Shown: positions 36,201 to 44,956, counted from the first letter of the stretch. The stretch: DNA of 64,000 bases from Paracyclopina nana (GCA_019096065.1 JAGUCH010000004.1:3410001-3474000), one strand, 5' to 3'. Numbers and translations: made by a program. The notes: generated from the sequence alone by a model not told the origin.

Positions 36201-38597
36201 GCAAAGGTCATTACTTTCAAATAAAAAATTCAGGTGACAACCGCTCCAACTTTTAAAGATGAACAATCGTAACTCTTTTACTTTACTGAATTTTGTTGCT
36301 ACTTTTTTTGAAAAAATAAGTAAATGACTTTTGACCAGATGTACACGTCCCTTTTGTGGACAGATGGCGGCGAACGAACTTAATAAAGGAAAAAAATGGA
36401 ATCAAGAAATATACAGGATGCGGTTCTGAAACTGCTCACAGAAGGCTGCTCTGATGAATTAAATAAATCGGCTGCAGCACTGTTTCAATTTCGGAGACGC
36501 ACCTGTATTTTGTTAAGAAAAGGTGAGAGAGTATTTATAGGAACCCAAAATCAAGCTTAGTTCACTGGACGGAAATTAGATTCTATTTTATTTTCAATAG
36601 GAAATAGTACTTTTTAAGCTTCATTAGGCATAAATGTACATTTTCTTTGGCATAATTGGTCCAAGCCCTTCGCTTTTTCCCCCTGTCATCTTTTAAACAA
36701 TTCAGCTATAATTTTCAAAATACTCTATGTGGCTTTCACTTCAGTGCGCCTTTTTACTCTTCAGCTCATCAGAAGCTGATATTAGTGCACGCATGAACAT
36801 AAGATAGCAGCACCCTCTAAAAATTCAACACTTGTTGACTATTAATGTCGATTTAATATTGCTTTGTAAGTATTTTTTAGGACTATGCATGAGGTAGAAA
36901 TCTTAAGTTTTGCCACAGCTTCAAGAGCTTCTTCTTCCCGAACATGGTTCACGCACATTAGTCAACTCTACATGGTTTAGGTTCATCAGAGAATAGTGTT
37001 AAGAAAAGAAAAATGAGGAAAAACTTCCTTACTTTAAGCAAAAGCATATGAATCAGAACTTTAATTACGGCAACTCTAACTTATCCCATAGATGCCTTTT
37101 AGCCTTTTAGATGATATATGCTCGCTCGCAATTTTAAGGGGTGGAACTTTTTTTGTCCGAAAATCAAGTTGTAAAATGTCCGACACGCATAGTAGTAAAA
37201 TGTCCGACATCCACTGTGTTTTTTGCCCGACAGATTTGTCATAGTTGTAGAATGTCCGACAGGTTTTGTCAAGTTGCAAAATGTCCGACACGACCCAGAT
37301 GTAAAATGTCCGACTTTTGTACCAATCTTAAGCTTTTTTAATTTGGAAAAAGTCTATCCTATCAACAATGTCAACTAGAAAAAAATTGTTACTCTTGTCT
37401 TTTGAACAAAAAACACCCCATAAGCATAATGATAGCTTCATTTTTTCCTTTAATTTTAAGAATTCAAGAATTTTTAAAGCCCTTCTAGACTTGCAACTTT
37501 GTCTGTCAGAAAAGGCACACATCACGAAATATGTGTCGGTCATTTTACAACTATACCAAATTTGTGGATAAAAAAATGCTCCCTTCGCCAAACATGTGTC
37601 GGGCATTTTGCAACTATACCAAATGTGTCGGGCAAAAAATGCACCCATCGCTAGAATTGTGTCGGTCATTTTACAACTATACCAAATGTGACCGACATTT
37701 TACTACATGACGTAAAGTGTCAGAAAAAATGATGGAGCCCTTTTAAGGCACTGATGGAAAGGTATTAAAATATCGTTGCAAAAAAAAAGATTTTACTCAC
37801 CGATAGCAGTGTGTGCTGACGTTGAGAGATACCAAGAGCAATTTCTCGTATAGTTTGCGATCTTCCTGACAAGTTCACAAAATCATGAATGTATTGATGA
37901 TTGGAGCTTCTTTGTTTCGACAGCAATACACCTTCGACGAGACAGAAAAAGTCATCGTTCGAAGTAACAATTTCTTTGCCGAGCTTCTCACTAGCATTCT
38001 TGACACACAAGAATTCTTCGCTCAGATGATCCAAAGCATGCTTTTCAGCAAAATCATCAGAGCACAACGATTTGAACAACTTGGCCTTATTGGCTTTTCC
38101 CAAGCCGCAAACACTTCCAACAGCCTCAACTGCGAACCATTTTGCCCTGTCACTAGTCAACTTGTGCAAACACTGAACAAGCTGGTGCCATGGCCACAAT
38201 TTGTGAAAATAGACATCGGCACAAGCAAAGGCATAACAAGCCTCGGCAATTTCATCTTCGCTGAACAAATCTAAGAGAAAAACAAATTAAGCCAATATTC
38301 AGAAAGATAAGAGCAACAATTACTTGGCAGTAGCTTTCTTTTCTTGGACAAGGGTGGCTCACTCTCCAATTCATTTTCAATGAGAAAATATTTGAATGGA
38401 GGAGTGTCTTCTTTCAATTCATTCCTCACTGACAACCAAATTTCTGGGTGAATTTTCATGCATTTTGCAACCAGAATGGGGATTGAGTACGGTTCAATCT
38501 CATCACTCGATTGAGCAAGTAAATGTGTGAAGGCTGCAATTCCGTTGTTGCGCAGAAATGTCGCGGGATCTTGAGCCAGAACTTCCATCTTTTCCAT
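9247..38597 (-). CDS. MDN1: Midasin (dynein-like AAA ATPase of 60S ribosome assembly), complete gene
   Basis: Five exons: 38597-38324, 38270-37801, 21544-17555, 17298-9751 and 9690-9247. They join in frame to 4241 aa (human about 5600, yeast about 4900). Midasin/Rea1 uses ATP to pull assembly factors off pre-60S particles. Order: an N-terminal helical domain (exons 1-2), then AAA modules with P-loops GPLGCGKT (residue ~249), GETGVGKT (~559), GDTSVGKT (~954), GETGCGKT (~1255) and GSPGVGKS (~1588). The sixth module is degenerate (LVGSGKT, ~1897). A long linker, a Glu/Asp-rich region (~3480-3845) and a C-terminal MIDAS domain with DDSVSM (~4043) follow. The exon 2-3 junction is phase 0 across 16,256 bp: TLLS joins GPLGCGKT, matching the residues before the first P-loop in other midasins. 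The other introns are 53, 256 and 60 bp. ATG 38597 (TCATGG) is followed three codons later by a second ATG. Confidence 0.93.
21650..21712 (+). repeat. Two tandem copies of a 30-bp sequence with a palindromic core
   Basis: The 30 bp at 21650-21679 recurs at 21683-21712 with one or two differences. Each copy contains GCCCAGGATCCTG, and the second extends to the palindrome GCCCAGGATCCTGGGC. Confidence 0.7.
22755..22912 (+). repeat. Dispersed repeat, copy A
   Basis: About 158 bp, starting near GAGTATCTCGTTCT and ending AAAAATAGCATA. It recurs in the same orientation at 34591-34746 with clear similarity (GCTCAAACTACAGCTC and TTTGAGGTGTTCA are shared). The two copies flank the giant inverted repeat on either side. 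Confidence 0.75.
22939..23113. mobile_element. 175-bp MITE with ~40-bp terminal inverted repeats
   Basis: The left end GGAGATGTCTCAAAATTGGC is mirrored by the right end, whose reverse complement starts GGGGATGTCTCAAAATCGGC. The match continues through TTTGGCGC and GGGATTTCTCC. The interior is about 90 bp and noncoding. No target-site duplication is obvious. Confidence 0.75.
23735..25682 (+). repeat. Left arm of a giant inverted repeat
   Basis: This segment is the reverse complement of 31833-34060. The unique flanks match on both sides of the satellite. The outer flank contains GGACTGCATACCCAACC and CTTCAAATACTCCCAAA. The inner flank contains GATGGCGCTGCTGTAGCAGG and GCACTTTTCAGCTCAGAG. The satellite core is listed separately. 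The outer boundary fades near 23735 and the inner one near 25682. Confidence 0.85.
23850..25514 (+). repeat. (TCTGAACAA)n 9-bp satellite
   Basis: About 185 tandem copies of a 9-bp unit, alternating among TCTGAACAA, TCCGAACAA and TCTGAACAT. Because the unit length is a multiple of three, several frames on both strands stay open for hundreds of codons and give repetitive peptides (EQS, NNL, RLF, IVQ types). I treat these as artefacts of periodicity, not genes. Confidence 0.9.
26185..26232. repeat. Short GTCGCGCATTTTAG remnant
   Basis: GTGCATGTCGCGCATTTTAG followed by AGTCGCACATGTCCC. This is the same motif that builds the arms of the element at 28984-30433, so it is probably a decayed fragment of a related element. 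Confidence 0.5.
26525..28448 (+). repeat. (GTGTTCGCC/GTGTTCGGT)n satellite
   Basis: About 1.9 kb of 9-bp units of the form TTCGNNGTG, mixed with a 10-bp variant TTCGCCCGTG. Many pairs form a 19-bp higher-order unit. A longer block containing GCTATGTACGCCGTG recurs several times, so the array also has higher-order structure. Long open frames result from periodicity. The TGTTCG core is shared with the other 9-bp satellite in this intron. Confidence 0.9.
28984..30433. mobile_element. 1,450-bp foldback element with repeat-built arms and 9-bp target duplication
   Basis: The ends are GGGATATACTAAAATGCGCG and its exact reverse complement. Inserted in a 159-bp repeat unit, the element is flanked by CTCAAAAAG at 28975-28983 and 30434-30442, a 9-bp target duplication that the uninterrupted units show once. 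Outer arms are tandem GCGCGACAT-type repeats (to about 29110 and from about 30275). Inner arms are inverted arrays of a 10-bp GGGCAAACAA unit (29200-29310 and 29645-29817). No transposase is present. A 9-bp duplication and G-rich ends fit Mutator-like elements; this class assignment is inference. Confidence 0.82.
30038..30218. mobile_element. 181-bp Tc1/mariner-type MITE nested in the foldback element
   Basis: The ends CAGTCTGT and ACAGACTG are inverted. Further inward, TCAATATTGGACGGTG pairs with CACTGTCCAATTTTGA. Both ends are flanked by TA (30036-30037 and 30219-30220), the usual Tc1/mariner duplication. It is noncoding. Confidence 0.75.
31426..31715. mobile_element. 290-bp MITE with tandem-repeat arms
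   Basis: The ends ATATGGCCATTCCCTTTT and the reverse complement of GGGAATGGCCATAT match, and TTGCCGGAAAAAG is inverted to CTTTTTCCGGCAA further in. Inside the left arm a 20-bp unit (CTAAGCTAAGATAAAAATAG) is repeated about four times. The right arm carries the inverted TTACCTTAGCTTAGC. It is noncoding and its target duplication is not clear. Confidence 0.78.
31833..34060 (-). repeat. Right arm of the giant inverted repeat
   Basis: The reverse complement of 23735-25682, including the unique flanks (CCTGCTACAGCAGCGCCATC inside, GGTTGGGTATGCAGTCC outside). The spacer between arms is about 6.2 kb. This arm is about 280 bp longer than the left one, mainly because its satellite is longer. Confidence 0.85.
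31994..33946 (-). repeat. (TTGTTCAGA)n 9-bp satellite, inverted partner
   Basis: About 215 copies of the reverse complement of the left-arm unit (TTGTTCAGA, TTGTTCGGA, ATGTTCAGA). Long open frames here are artefacts of the 9-bp period. Confidence 0.9.
34591..34746 (+). repeat. Dispersed repeat, copy B
   Basis: Same orientation and clear similarity to 22755-22912, starting at GAGTATCTCGTTCT and ending AAAAATAGCATA. Confidence 0.75.
34909..35890. mobile_element. 982-bp inverted-repeat element
   Basis: The left end CTTAACAGCTTCTGACTG is mirrored by CAGTCAGAAGCTGTTAAG at the right. The match continues about 100 bp (ATACAAGCTTTCGGATTTGA on the left arm). Inside lies a second, shorter inverted pair at 35530-35558 and 35744-35773 (TACATTGGCCCTGGCCAGG type) plus a direct repeat beginning GAGGCTTGTCCC. 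It has no coding capacity and no clear target duplication. Confidence 0.75.
36396..36522 (+). other. Possible small exon or chance ORF inside the MDN1 intron
   Basis: ATG at 36396 opens about 42 codons (MESRNIQDAVLKLLTEG ...) ending at an AAAG|GTGAGAG donor-like site at 36522. The peptide looks helical. No downstream exon could be found and the peptide matches no family I know. It could be a relic of a gene fragment. Confidence 0.2.
37139..37740. mobile_element. 602-bp foldback element with GTCCGACA-repeat arms
   Basis: The left arm has repeated TGTAAAATGTCCGACA units (37175-37320). The right arm has inverted ones (GTGTCGGTCATTTTACAA, 37540-37705). The element begins GGGTGGAAC and ends GGAGCCC, and is flanked by TTTTAAG (37132-37138 and 37741-37747, with the next base also matching). 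The design and the GTAAAATG-CGAC motif echo the element at 28984-30433. It sits 53 bp from the MDN1 exon 2 donor site. Confidence 0.65.
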
Positions 38598-39257
38598 GAC
38601 AGAAGAACTCGCTGCACATGCTCTTTTATTTTCACGATTTTTTCAAGCACGGTGCAATTTTGAAAACAAAGCTTGCCGAAAATTGACCCAAGCTGAAATA
38701 TTCTTCTTTTCTTGTTGCCATATTTGCTAATAAAAATAGCTTTATTATCTATTGTCGACAAAACAATGAAACATTGGAACAATAATGAGGTTTCTTGCGC
38801 AATTATGTGTATTTTAGCGAGCTTGCACAAATTGCAATAAGACATGGTAGCCGAATTTTTATTGACTCGGTTGTCCCCACGTGTGGGTAAGCAAGAGTGA
38901 GTGACGCGCTGAGCCAATTTACAGCCAAGTTAGGACGAGAAAAGCCAGTTTCACCTCAAATGAGCGCAACTCTGAAAGATGCAAAACAAAGATGATGGAG
39001 GTGAACAAAGGCACCATCAATTCTTGTTTTGACGCCGACGCAATTTCGTGTTTGCAAATCGATTGCAAACGTCAAAATGTGAACGCATCACAGTCGACAT
39101 CGTAATTGGCCTTTGAAAATTAGAAAGGCTGCAGCAGCTGGTGTAGTTGTGTACTATTTGAGCCGGCCCGAGCCGATTCTTCTTCAGTCAGCCAGTTTTC
39201 TCTGTGAGCCTCGGCTGATGCCCTCTCTTGGAGGCCACGGAAATTATTAGCTCCAAA
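38598..39257. promoter_or_regulatory. Divergent promoter region of MDN1 and the CTTNBP2-like gene
   Basis: 660 bp between two start codons on opposite strands. It is free of satellite repeats. Both 5' UTRs and a likely bidirectional promoter must lie here. I see no clear TATA box. A minus-strand open frame in this stretch overlaps the MDN1 exon and looks like chance. Confidence 0.4.
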
Positions 39258-40893
39258 ATGACGGAAAAAGTAAAGGCCGCTCTCAAGGTACGAACAAAAG
39301 CCATTTTCCACTCGCATTTCACTAATTGCATGTTTCCCCTTTCAGGCTTCCAAGAAGCTCGACGGCAATGCCAAGTACGACATCCTCACACTCCTCGGCC
39401 AACTTGAGGGCGAACTGCAAGCCAAGGATATTACTATAGCTACTCTAAAAGTAAGCTTCCCATCGCTGATAAAGAGTTCATAAGTCGCCTAATGTGATTT
39501 TCCTCCTGACAGAATGAATGCTTGAAGCACCTGCTGCACAATCTCAAGTCAGACAAAGAAATTCTCAGTGATCCCGTATTAGCCCTGAACAGGGACTTGA
39601 CCAAGGCCAAAATCAAGGAAGGCGATGCATCATCTTCTTCTGATGTGACAGCGCACAAACTGGTGGCGTTGTGCAATTTGGTGGAATCTCAAAAGTGCAC
39701 CTTGCATCGGCTTAATAATTGCCTTCGTGAAGCTGAAAGTCAAAGGCTCGCCCTACTCAAGGATCTCGATGCAGAGAGGCGAAATAACGCCGAGCTCAAA
39801 GCGAAATCCAAGCGGCAATCACCTGAACACTCAGACGAAAATGCCAAGGTGAGTAAAGAGATGATGACAATCGAAAACAATAGTAAGGTGTCGTCCTTTG
39901 AATTGCAGGCTGAAAGTGATAATGAGGAGCTGAAAAAGCTTCAAGCAGCCTTGGCGTTAGAGAGGAAGAACACAAAAGATATGATAATCGTGCTTATGGA
40001 GGACCGTCGGAAAATGGCCACCCTCTACGTGGAGGAGAAACGAAGGTCAGAAGAACTTAGTAGGCAGCTGAGAGAGGAGAAGTCCAAGATACGCACTCTG
40101 GGAATAGGCCTCGAAGAGGAATCGAAGCGGTCATTGGCTTTGGAGGCCGAATTAGAACGGTACCAGCTTCAAATAAATGGCCAGGCCGAAGACGTGCAGA
40201 CTTTGCGGATTAACGCAAAGGAGTTGGAGGATGCATTAAGGAAGGCCAGAAACGATGCTGAGCATTTCAAAAAGCAGCTCTCCGAGGCCCACAGAGTGGC
40301 CATGAGTCAGGCGACCGCGGCCGCTGCTCCCCTGTACGCCCATGCTGAAGCCTTTTCGTCTGCATCGGTGGCCGCCTCTTCGTCAGCCTCCTCCATATCG
40401 TCTTCATCTTCCATGAGCCTGACTGCTTCCAGTCTGGTGACGGCTGCAATGAATAAGCAATTAATATACGACACATTTACTTCCTCGCCTGCGGCCTCGG
40501 CAGTCTCGGCCTCGGCAATAGGCAGCAAATCAAGGGGCTCCTCCTCGGTAAGACTTTTAATAGCTTCTTTGAGAAATGTGAGCACGTCCCTTGGGAATGA
40601 CATCTACCTTTTTTCTGCAGATATCTTCATCGACAGCGACGATGGTGCCCAGAGGGAGTCACCGTGCCGTACCCAATGTCACTCCCCCCTCGGCACCCTC
40701 CGACTCCATGTCCGCCACCATATCGAGGCTGACCAACAGCTTCCAGGTGAACGGCGGCCTCACGAAGAAAGGCCCACCCCCAGTGCCCCCCAATAAACCA
40801 TCTGTTTCGCTGTATAAGCCCTTAGCCTCAAAGCTGGATGGACTTGTGGGCACATCTGATGCAAAAAGTGGTGCGATTGATTTGACAAAGTGA
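39258..40893 (+). CDS. CTTNBP2/CTTNBP2NL-like coiled-coil protein
   Basis: Exons 39258-39287, 39346-39450, 39513-40547 and 40621-40893. A 60-bp stop-free intron probably lies at 39849-39908. The product is about 460 aa, or 480 aa if that intron is retained. The N-terminus (YDILTLLGQLEGELQAKD), the SDPVLALNRDL motif and the long coiled coil with KDMIIVLMEDRRKMATLYVE match the cortactin-binding protein 2 N-terminal family. Those proteins bind cortactin and striatin (STRIPAK) and organise cortical actin or dendritic spines. A Ser/Ala-rich stretch follows, then a proline motif GPPPVPPNKP resembling the PPIPPKKP motif of vertebrate members. There are no ankyrin repeats, so it is like CTTNBP2NL. 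It diverges from MDN1 and an AATAAA follows at 41055. Confidence 0.85.
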
Positions 40894-41401
40894 GCAGAGA
40901 CGCATGCATGCATGGGCCTAACATTCGATGTACCCAGTACCATAAAGTATATATATATCACCTATATAACAAAAAAAATTAGCCTTGCTTGGTGTGCGAG
41001 GCTTTCTAACTGAAGAAGTGTGCTGCTACTTTCTACAGTTTCAAAAATTTGTAGAATAAAGCAAACACGCAATCAATTGAGCATTTGGCACGAAAAAAGG
41101 CCGTCTGCGGTGGCTGCTTCAGTGGAGCAGCCTCGGCCTTGAAACTCGAGCCCACCGTGGCTGAAAATCAGCTGTGTGCACTATGTATAGTAGCAGTGGC
41201 CTTTCCTTTCTCCTCTTTCGATCAATAGAGAGCGCGTAGCTGTGCTGTCGTCGCGAGTGGCCTTTTTTCGCAGCAGCAGAGAAAGAGGCTTCCACTGCAG
41301 GCAAGGCCGAACGGCAGTCGGCCCGTAGTAGTACTTCGGCCAGTCACAAGACCATATCTTTTTTTCGTCAACTCTGACTTGCACAAAGAACCAGCCTCAA
41401 G
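40894..41401. other. CTTNBP2-like 3' UTR and complexin upstream region
   Basis: No coding exon is recognised. It includes the poly(A) signal at 41055-41060 and then the putative complexin promoter and 5' UTR. Confidence 0.4.
41055..41060 (+). terminator. Poly(A) signal of the CTTNBP2-like gene
   Basis: AATAAA lies 161 bp after the stop codon and upstream of the complexin start. Confidence 0.5.
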
Positions 41402-42002
41402 ATGATGATGCTAAAGATGATGAACCCTTTCGGCTCTGTCACCGACTCCATCCCCGGGGTGGGAAGCAGCAGCAATGACGATGATGGAGTCTCCAAGGAA
41501 GAAGCGGAGGAGCAGGAGAAAATGAGGCAGGATGCCATCAAGCAAGCTGAACGCGAACGGAGAGAGAAGGTACAAATCAACTAATTAATAATTATGTTAG
41601 TTGCGCAAGTACCAAAATCTCTTTTTGTTCAGTATAAAAAGCAAGAGGAGGAACGCGAATCGATGAGGCAGACCATTAGGGACAAGGTAAAATAGATACG
41701 CAGTTAACTTTCCACGCGCATTTTGCATTCCTTCATTTCACTTGTTCAGTACAAAATTGAGAAGAAGGAGGATTCCGATGCGGAAGAGGATGATGAGGAC
41801 GACGAGGACTTTGGTGGCTCCAGCGCAAAGAAGTCCGAGGGCAGCGATGATCCAGTGCTTCGTAAGTCATTTTACAATTTTTCTCAAATTGCACTCTTTG
41901 CTGACTTACCTTTCTTGCATTTTTGCAGAGGCCAAAGCTTTGGCTGAAGCTCAGTTGAACCAGGCAAAACAGTTAGCCGGTGATAAGTGCTGCATACAGT
42001 AA
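41402..42002 (+). CDS. cpx: Complexin with C-terminal CAAX box
   Basis: Exons 41402-41569, 41633-41686, 41750-41861 and 41929-42002 give 135 aa. The central SNARE-binding helix is clear (KKQEEERESMRQTIRDKYKI, exons 2-3), next to an accessory Glu/Arg-rich helix. The C-terminal half has an acidic stretch (DAEEDDEDDEDF) and an amphipathic helix. The protein ends CCIQ, a CAAX-type prenylation signal, as in many invertebrate complexins. Complexin binds assembled SNARE bundles and both clamps and promotes synaptic vesicle fusion. The start has several ATGs in a row (41402, 41405, 41408), and ATG 41402 is the first. It shares a functional theme with the VAMP gene 38 kb away but no operon-like link. 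Introns are 63, 63 and 67 bp. Confidence 0.93.
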
Positions 42003-42492
42003 ATCCCGCTTCGTACTCATAAATAGCTTTCTGATTTGCATTACTACTACTACATCTAAAAACTAGAATACTCACTGTCGTTACACAACGTTATATACCA
42101 ATTTGCCACTATACTACGTATGTATACAAGGTCGATCGTCGTTTTTAGCTCTGGGAACCTATTGTAAAAAGCACTCTCGGTAATTACCTTCAATTTCACG
42201 TTTGCTGCTGCAGCAGAACAAGCTAAAAAAGTTAAAAGTTTAGCCAGCACACTGTGTGTATATGATATATAGTGCCGTTTGCTCAATTGATTCTAGCTTT
42301 TATTGAGATATACATATATCCTTTTGCCTATTGTCCGTCGTAGCTGAAACGTAACATTACAGAGAAAGAAGTGTTGAAAAATAAACGCAAAGTACATTCC
42401 ATGCAGCCAGGTTTTATGAGTGTGTCCCTTTGCATTTATTCCATTTGTGTAGCAAAATAGTATATAGATATTTATTGTTTTGTGATCATAAG
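42003..42492. other. Convergent 3' region of complexin and MPP genes
   Basis: No coding exon. AATAAA on the plus strand near 42378 may serve complexin, and TTTATT at 42471-42476 (AATAAA on the minus strand) lies 17 bp past the MPP stop. The two 3' UTRs probably meet or overlap. Confidence 0.45.
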
Positions 42493-44115
42493 TTATGAGT
42501 ACACCCACGTGGATGGCACCCACTGGTCCATCACTGATAGGGCCAGCCAGGCGTCCATAACCTCGCGAAACGTTTGATCGTGGCTTTCATTGACAACGAC
42601 GAGATCGAAATAGTTGGCAAATGCTCGCTGGAGCCTGGCACTCTCCTCCAAGTTCTTGACTACGTCCTCCTCAGCATACAAAGAAGTGAGAGATTCCATA
42701 GTCTTGGCACGTCGAGAGCTATACCTGCAAAGATATTGTCAATTAGCCGCATGTACATATATCCACGTAGTGAAAATGTACCTGATGGAAGAGTTGCGCT
42801 CGAAAGTGGACATGTTTTTGCCCGCAGCCATCAGAGAGCTCGTCACTCTCATATTGTCGTAGACGTGTCGCATTTCATCGAGTCCAGGAGCGGCAAGGAA
42901 TACTACAAAAGGCATGAACTCGGACGAGTTGCGCAAGAGCTTCAGCGACTGGGGACTCGCGTCGAGTATGCATGTCTTTCCGTCATCTATGATTGCTCGG
43001 ATCGAGTCCAATTTGGTGCCATACAAGTTGCCATGCAACTCTCCGTACTCGAGGAATTCGTGATTCCTGATTCCATACTCCATGTCTTCGCGGTCGACGA
43101 ACCAGTAGCGCACGCCACTGTCCTCCTCTGGCCTTTTAGGCCTCGACGTGTGTGGGAGAGGAGCAGCAAACTGTAAAATGCTTTCAATCATTTCAAGCAC
43201 ATCATTACGTGGCTGAAGTATGATAATTACCTGATCTGGGTCTATGCTAATGAGTCTGTGTTTGAGGGAGCGTCGCGAGGCTCCCGAGGCTCCAATTAGC
43301 ACGAGTGTCTTCCTGCGAAACGGTTTCATCAGGGTCACCTCCTCATAGAGAGAAAGCTCAGCCTTGTCAAAGTCTGTGTTGGCCTTCGTTTGGAAGATGC
43401 TCTTCTTTTTCTTCCTTGATGTCAGAGTGCCACACAGGCCAATTTTGGTCGTGTAGTTGGCCTCCGGCCTCACGTAGGCCTTCCTTTTCTCCTCCAATTC
43501 CCTGGAGGGAACCAACTTGGCAGGCTCATCAGGTGACTCCTCTGCCAGTCGCGCTTGCCACCAATTGGGATCGTCTTGGTTGACAACGGCAAGTATATCT
43601 CCATATTGGAAGGCAAGGCCAGCCTCTGGGCAAGGACAAAGTGAGTCTTCATAGGGGTGGTAGTCGAACAAGGCTCTCACGTAGCTCAGGACCTTTTGCT
43701 CTGGGGCCAGGGCCTTCATGCTCAGTTGCCTTCTCAAACTGGGAGTATTGGGTATTCCATATTTCTTGAGCTCTTGCTCCGGAGTCTTCTTCACGAGGAA
43801 GTGAAGGCTCTTCTCTGCCAAGGCCACGAGGGCACTCAAGTCCTCGGCCGAGTTGACAGGTATGTTGTTGACCTCGAGCACAATGTCGCCGAGCTCGAGG
43901 CCGCCCACCTGGTCGACTAAGCCCCCATCGAGGATGCGAGTGACGACGACGCAACCATCCTTGTGCTGGACAGTGAGCCCCAGCTTCTCGCCCTCCATGG
44001 GCTTGGGGACGGTGATGCGGTGCACCTCATCAAAGTATTGCCTGAAACATCCATTATTGAGGCCGATGGAAAGGGTGTGTCAATTATCTATTTACCTGTT
44101 GTCCTCCTCCTCCAT
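42493..44115 (-). CDS. MPP/Vari-type MAGUK (PDZ-SH3-GUK), no L27 domain seen
   Basis: Exons 44115-44096, 44041-43231, 43170-42782 and 42724-42493 give 483 aa. The PDZ domain (EKLGLTVQHKDGCVVVTRIL) spans about residues 11-90. An SH3 domain (VRALFDYHPYEDSLCP ... DPNWWQARL) and the hook region with SRKKKKSIFQT follow. The guanylate kinase-like domain runs from RKTLVLIGASG to the C-terminal QWVPSTWVYS. The GUK P-loop is degenerate (GASGASRRS), as in all MAGUKs, so it is a binding and not a catalytic domain. The pattern fits MPP2/MPP6/Varicose, scaffolds of septate or cell junctions. Those usually start with L27 domains; here only 20 coding bases precede the PDZ exon and CNOT4 begins 594 bp upstream. 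Either a short MPP1-like form or distant exons would explain this. Intron 2 is 60 bp and has no in-frame stop. Confidence 0.9.
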
Positions 44116-44709
44116 ATTGCTGTTGATGGACGCTAAGGTATGAACGCAACTTGGGTCGGGCAGGTAAATGAATGCTTTCTGCAGCACAGGTACTGAAGCC
44201 ACTTGTGAACAAGGCTACGTACCTCGTACTGCAGTAGAATGGTGGCGCGCACTGACTTACCGCTCAGGAATAAAGAGCGGGGATTCTGCTAGTATTGCAC
44301 GTAGCACATAAAAATCCTCGTATATATGCGCACTCACTATATATATATAGCGTTGCTCAAGTGAGACACATACCTAGTATGCAACGCTACACGGAATAGC
44401 TCTTTAACTCCTCTCTGTAATGATAAGTCACACCAGACTCGTGTTCGAGTTTACGTTACGGTCACTCTCAGGTAAAAAACTTGAGCCTTGAAGTCACCGG
44501 TATATACTCGTATTTGGCATGCAACAATCCTGCGCGCCTCAAAATGTAACGCTCTACTCAAGGCGACGACGATCCTGGACAGATTCAATTTCATAGAGCT
44601 TCATTTCCGAGCTTAGACATAGCAAAGCAGAAAACAATAGAGAGAGAGAGAGAAAGAATGGATGTTGTAAAAAAACAAGAACTAATATTCCCAAATTCCA
44701 CGGCGTGTA
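44116..44709. other. MPP upstream region and CNOT4 3' UTR
   Basis: No coding exon. There is a short TATATATA tract near 44340 and a (GA)n tract at 44640-44656. A TTAG just upstream of the MPP ATG might be an acceptor for an upstream exon, but I could not find one. Confidence 0.35.
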
Positions 44710-44924
44710 TTATGATCGAACCAGACGGGCCAACTCACTCTCGATATGAGCAGCCTCTCTGTCTACGTTGGCATTTCCCACTGAGCTCGCACCCAGACCA
44801 GCCAAGGCTGAAAAGGGATGCGGCTGCGAGGCTGAGGGCTGTAGACCCATTTGACCTCGGTTCAGAGCGAATCCTGGTGGTGGTGTGTTGGACATGACTG
44901 GCGAGGGTTGTCCCCATTGACCAA

Positions 44925-44956
<32 letters not shown>

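Larger units (their letters stand above)
21545..37800 (-). other. Giant MDN1 intron 2 packed with repeats
   Basis: The donor is TCG|GTGAGT (GT at 37800-37799) and the acceptor is TTTTTTGCAG|GGT (AG at 21546-21545). Both flanking exons encode consecutive parts of midasin in the same phase. The intron holds the large inverted repeat, two 9-bp satellites, a 159-bp tandem repeat and at least six foldback or MITE-like elements. No complete gene is recognised inside it. Confidence 0.85.

Noticed and set aside
37765-38597. Idea that the two exons at 37.8-38.6 kb are a separate small gene
   Set aside because: They match the midasin N-terminal domain, and the last codon and phase join exactly to the P-loop exon at 21544.
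38456-38917. 153-codon minus-strand frame upstream of MDN1 exon 1
   Set aside because: Overlaps MDN1 exon 1 in another frame and has no recognisable domain.
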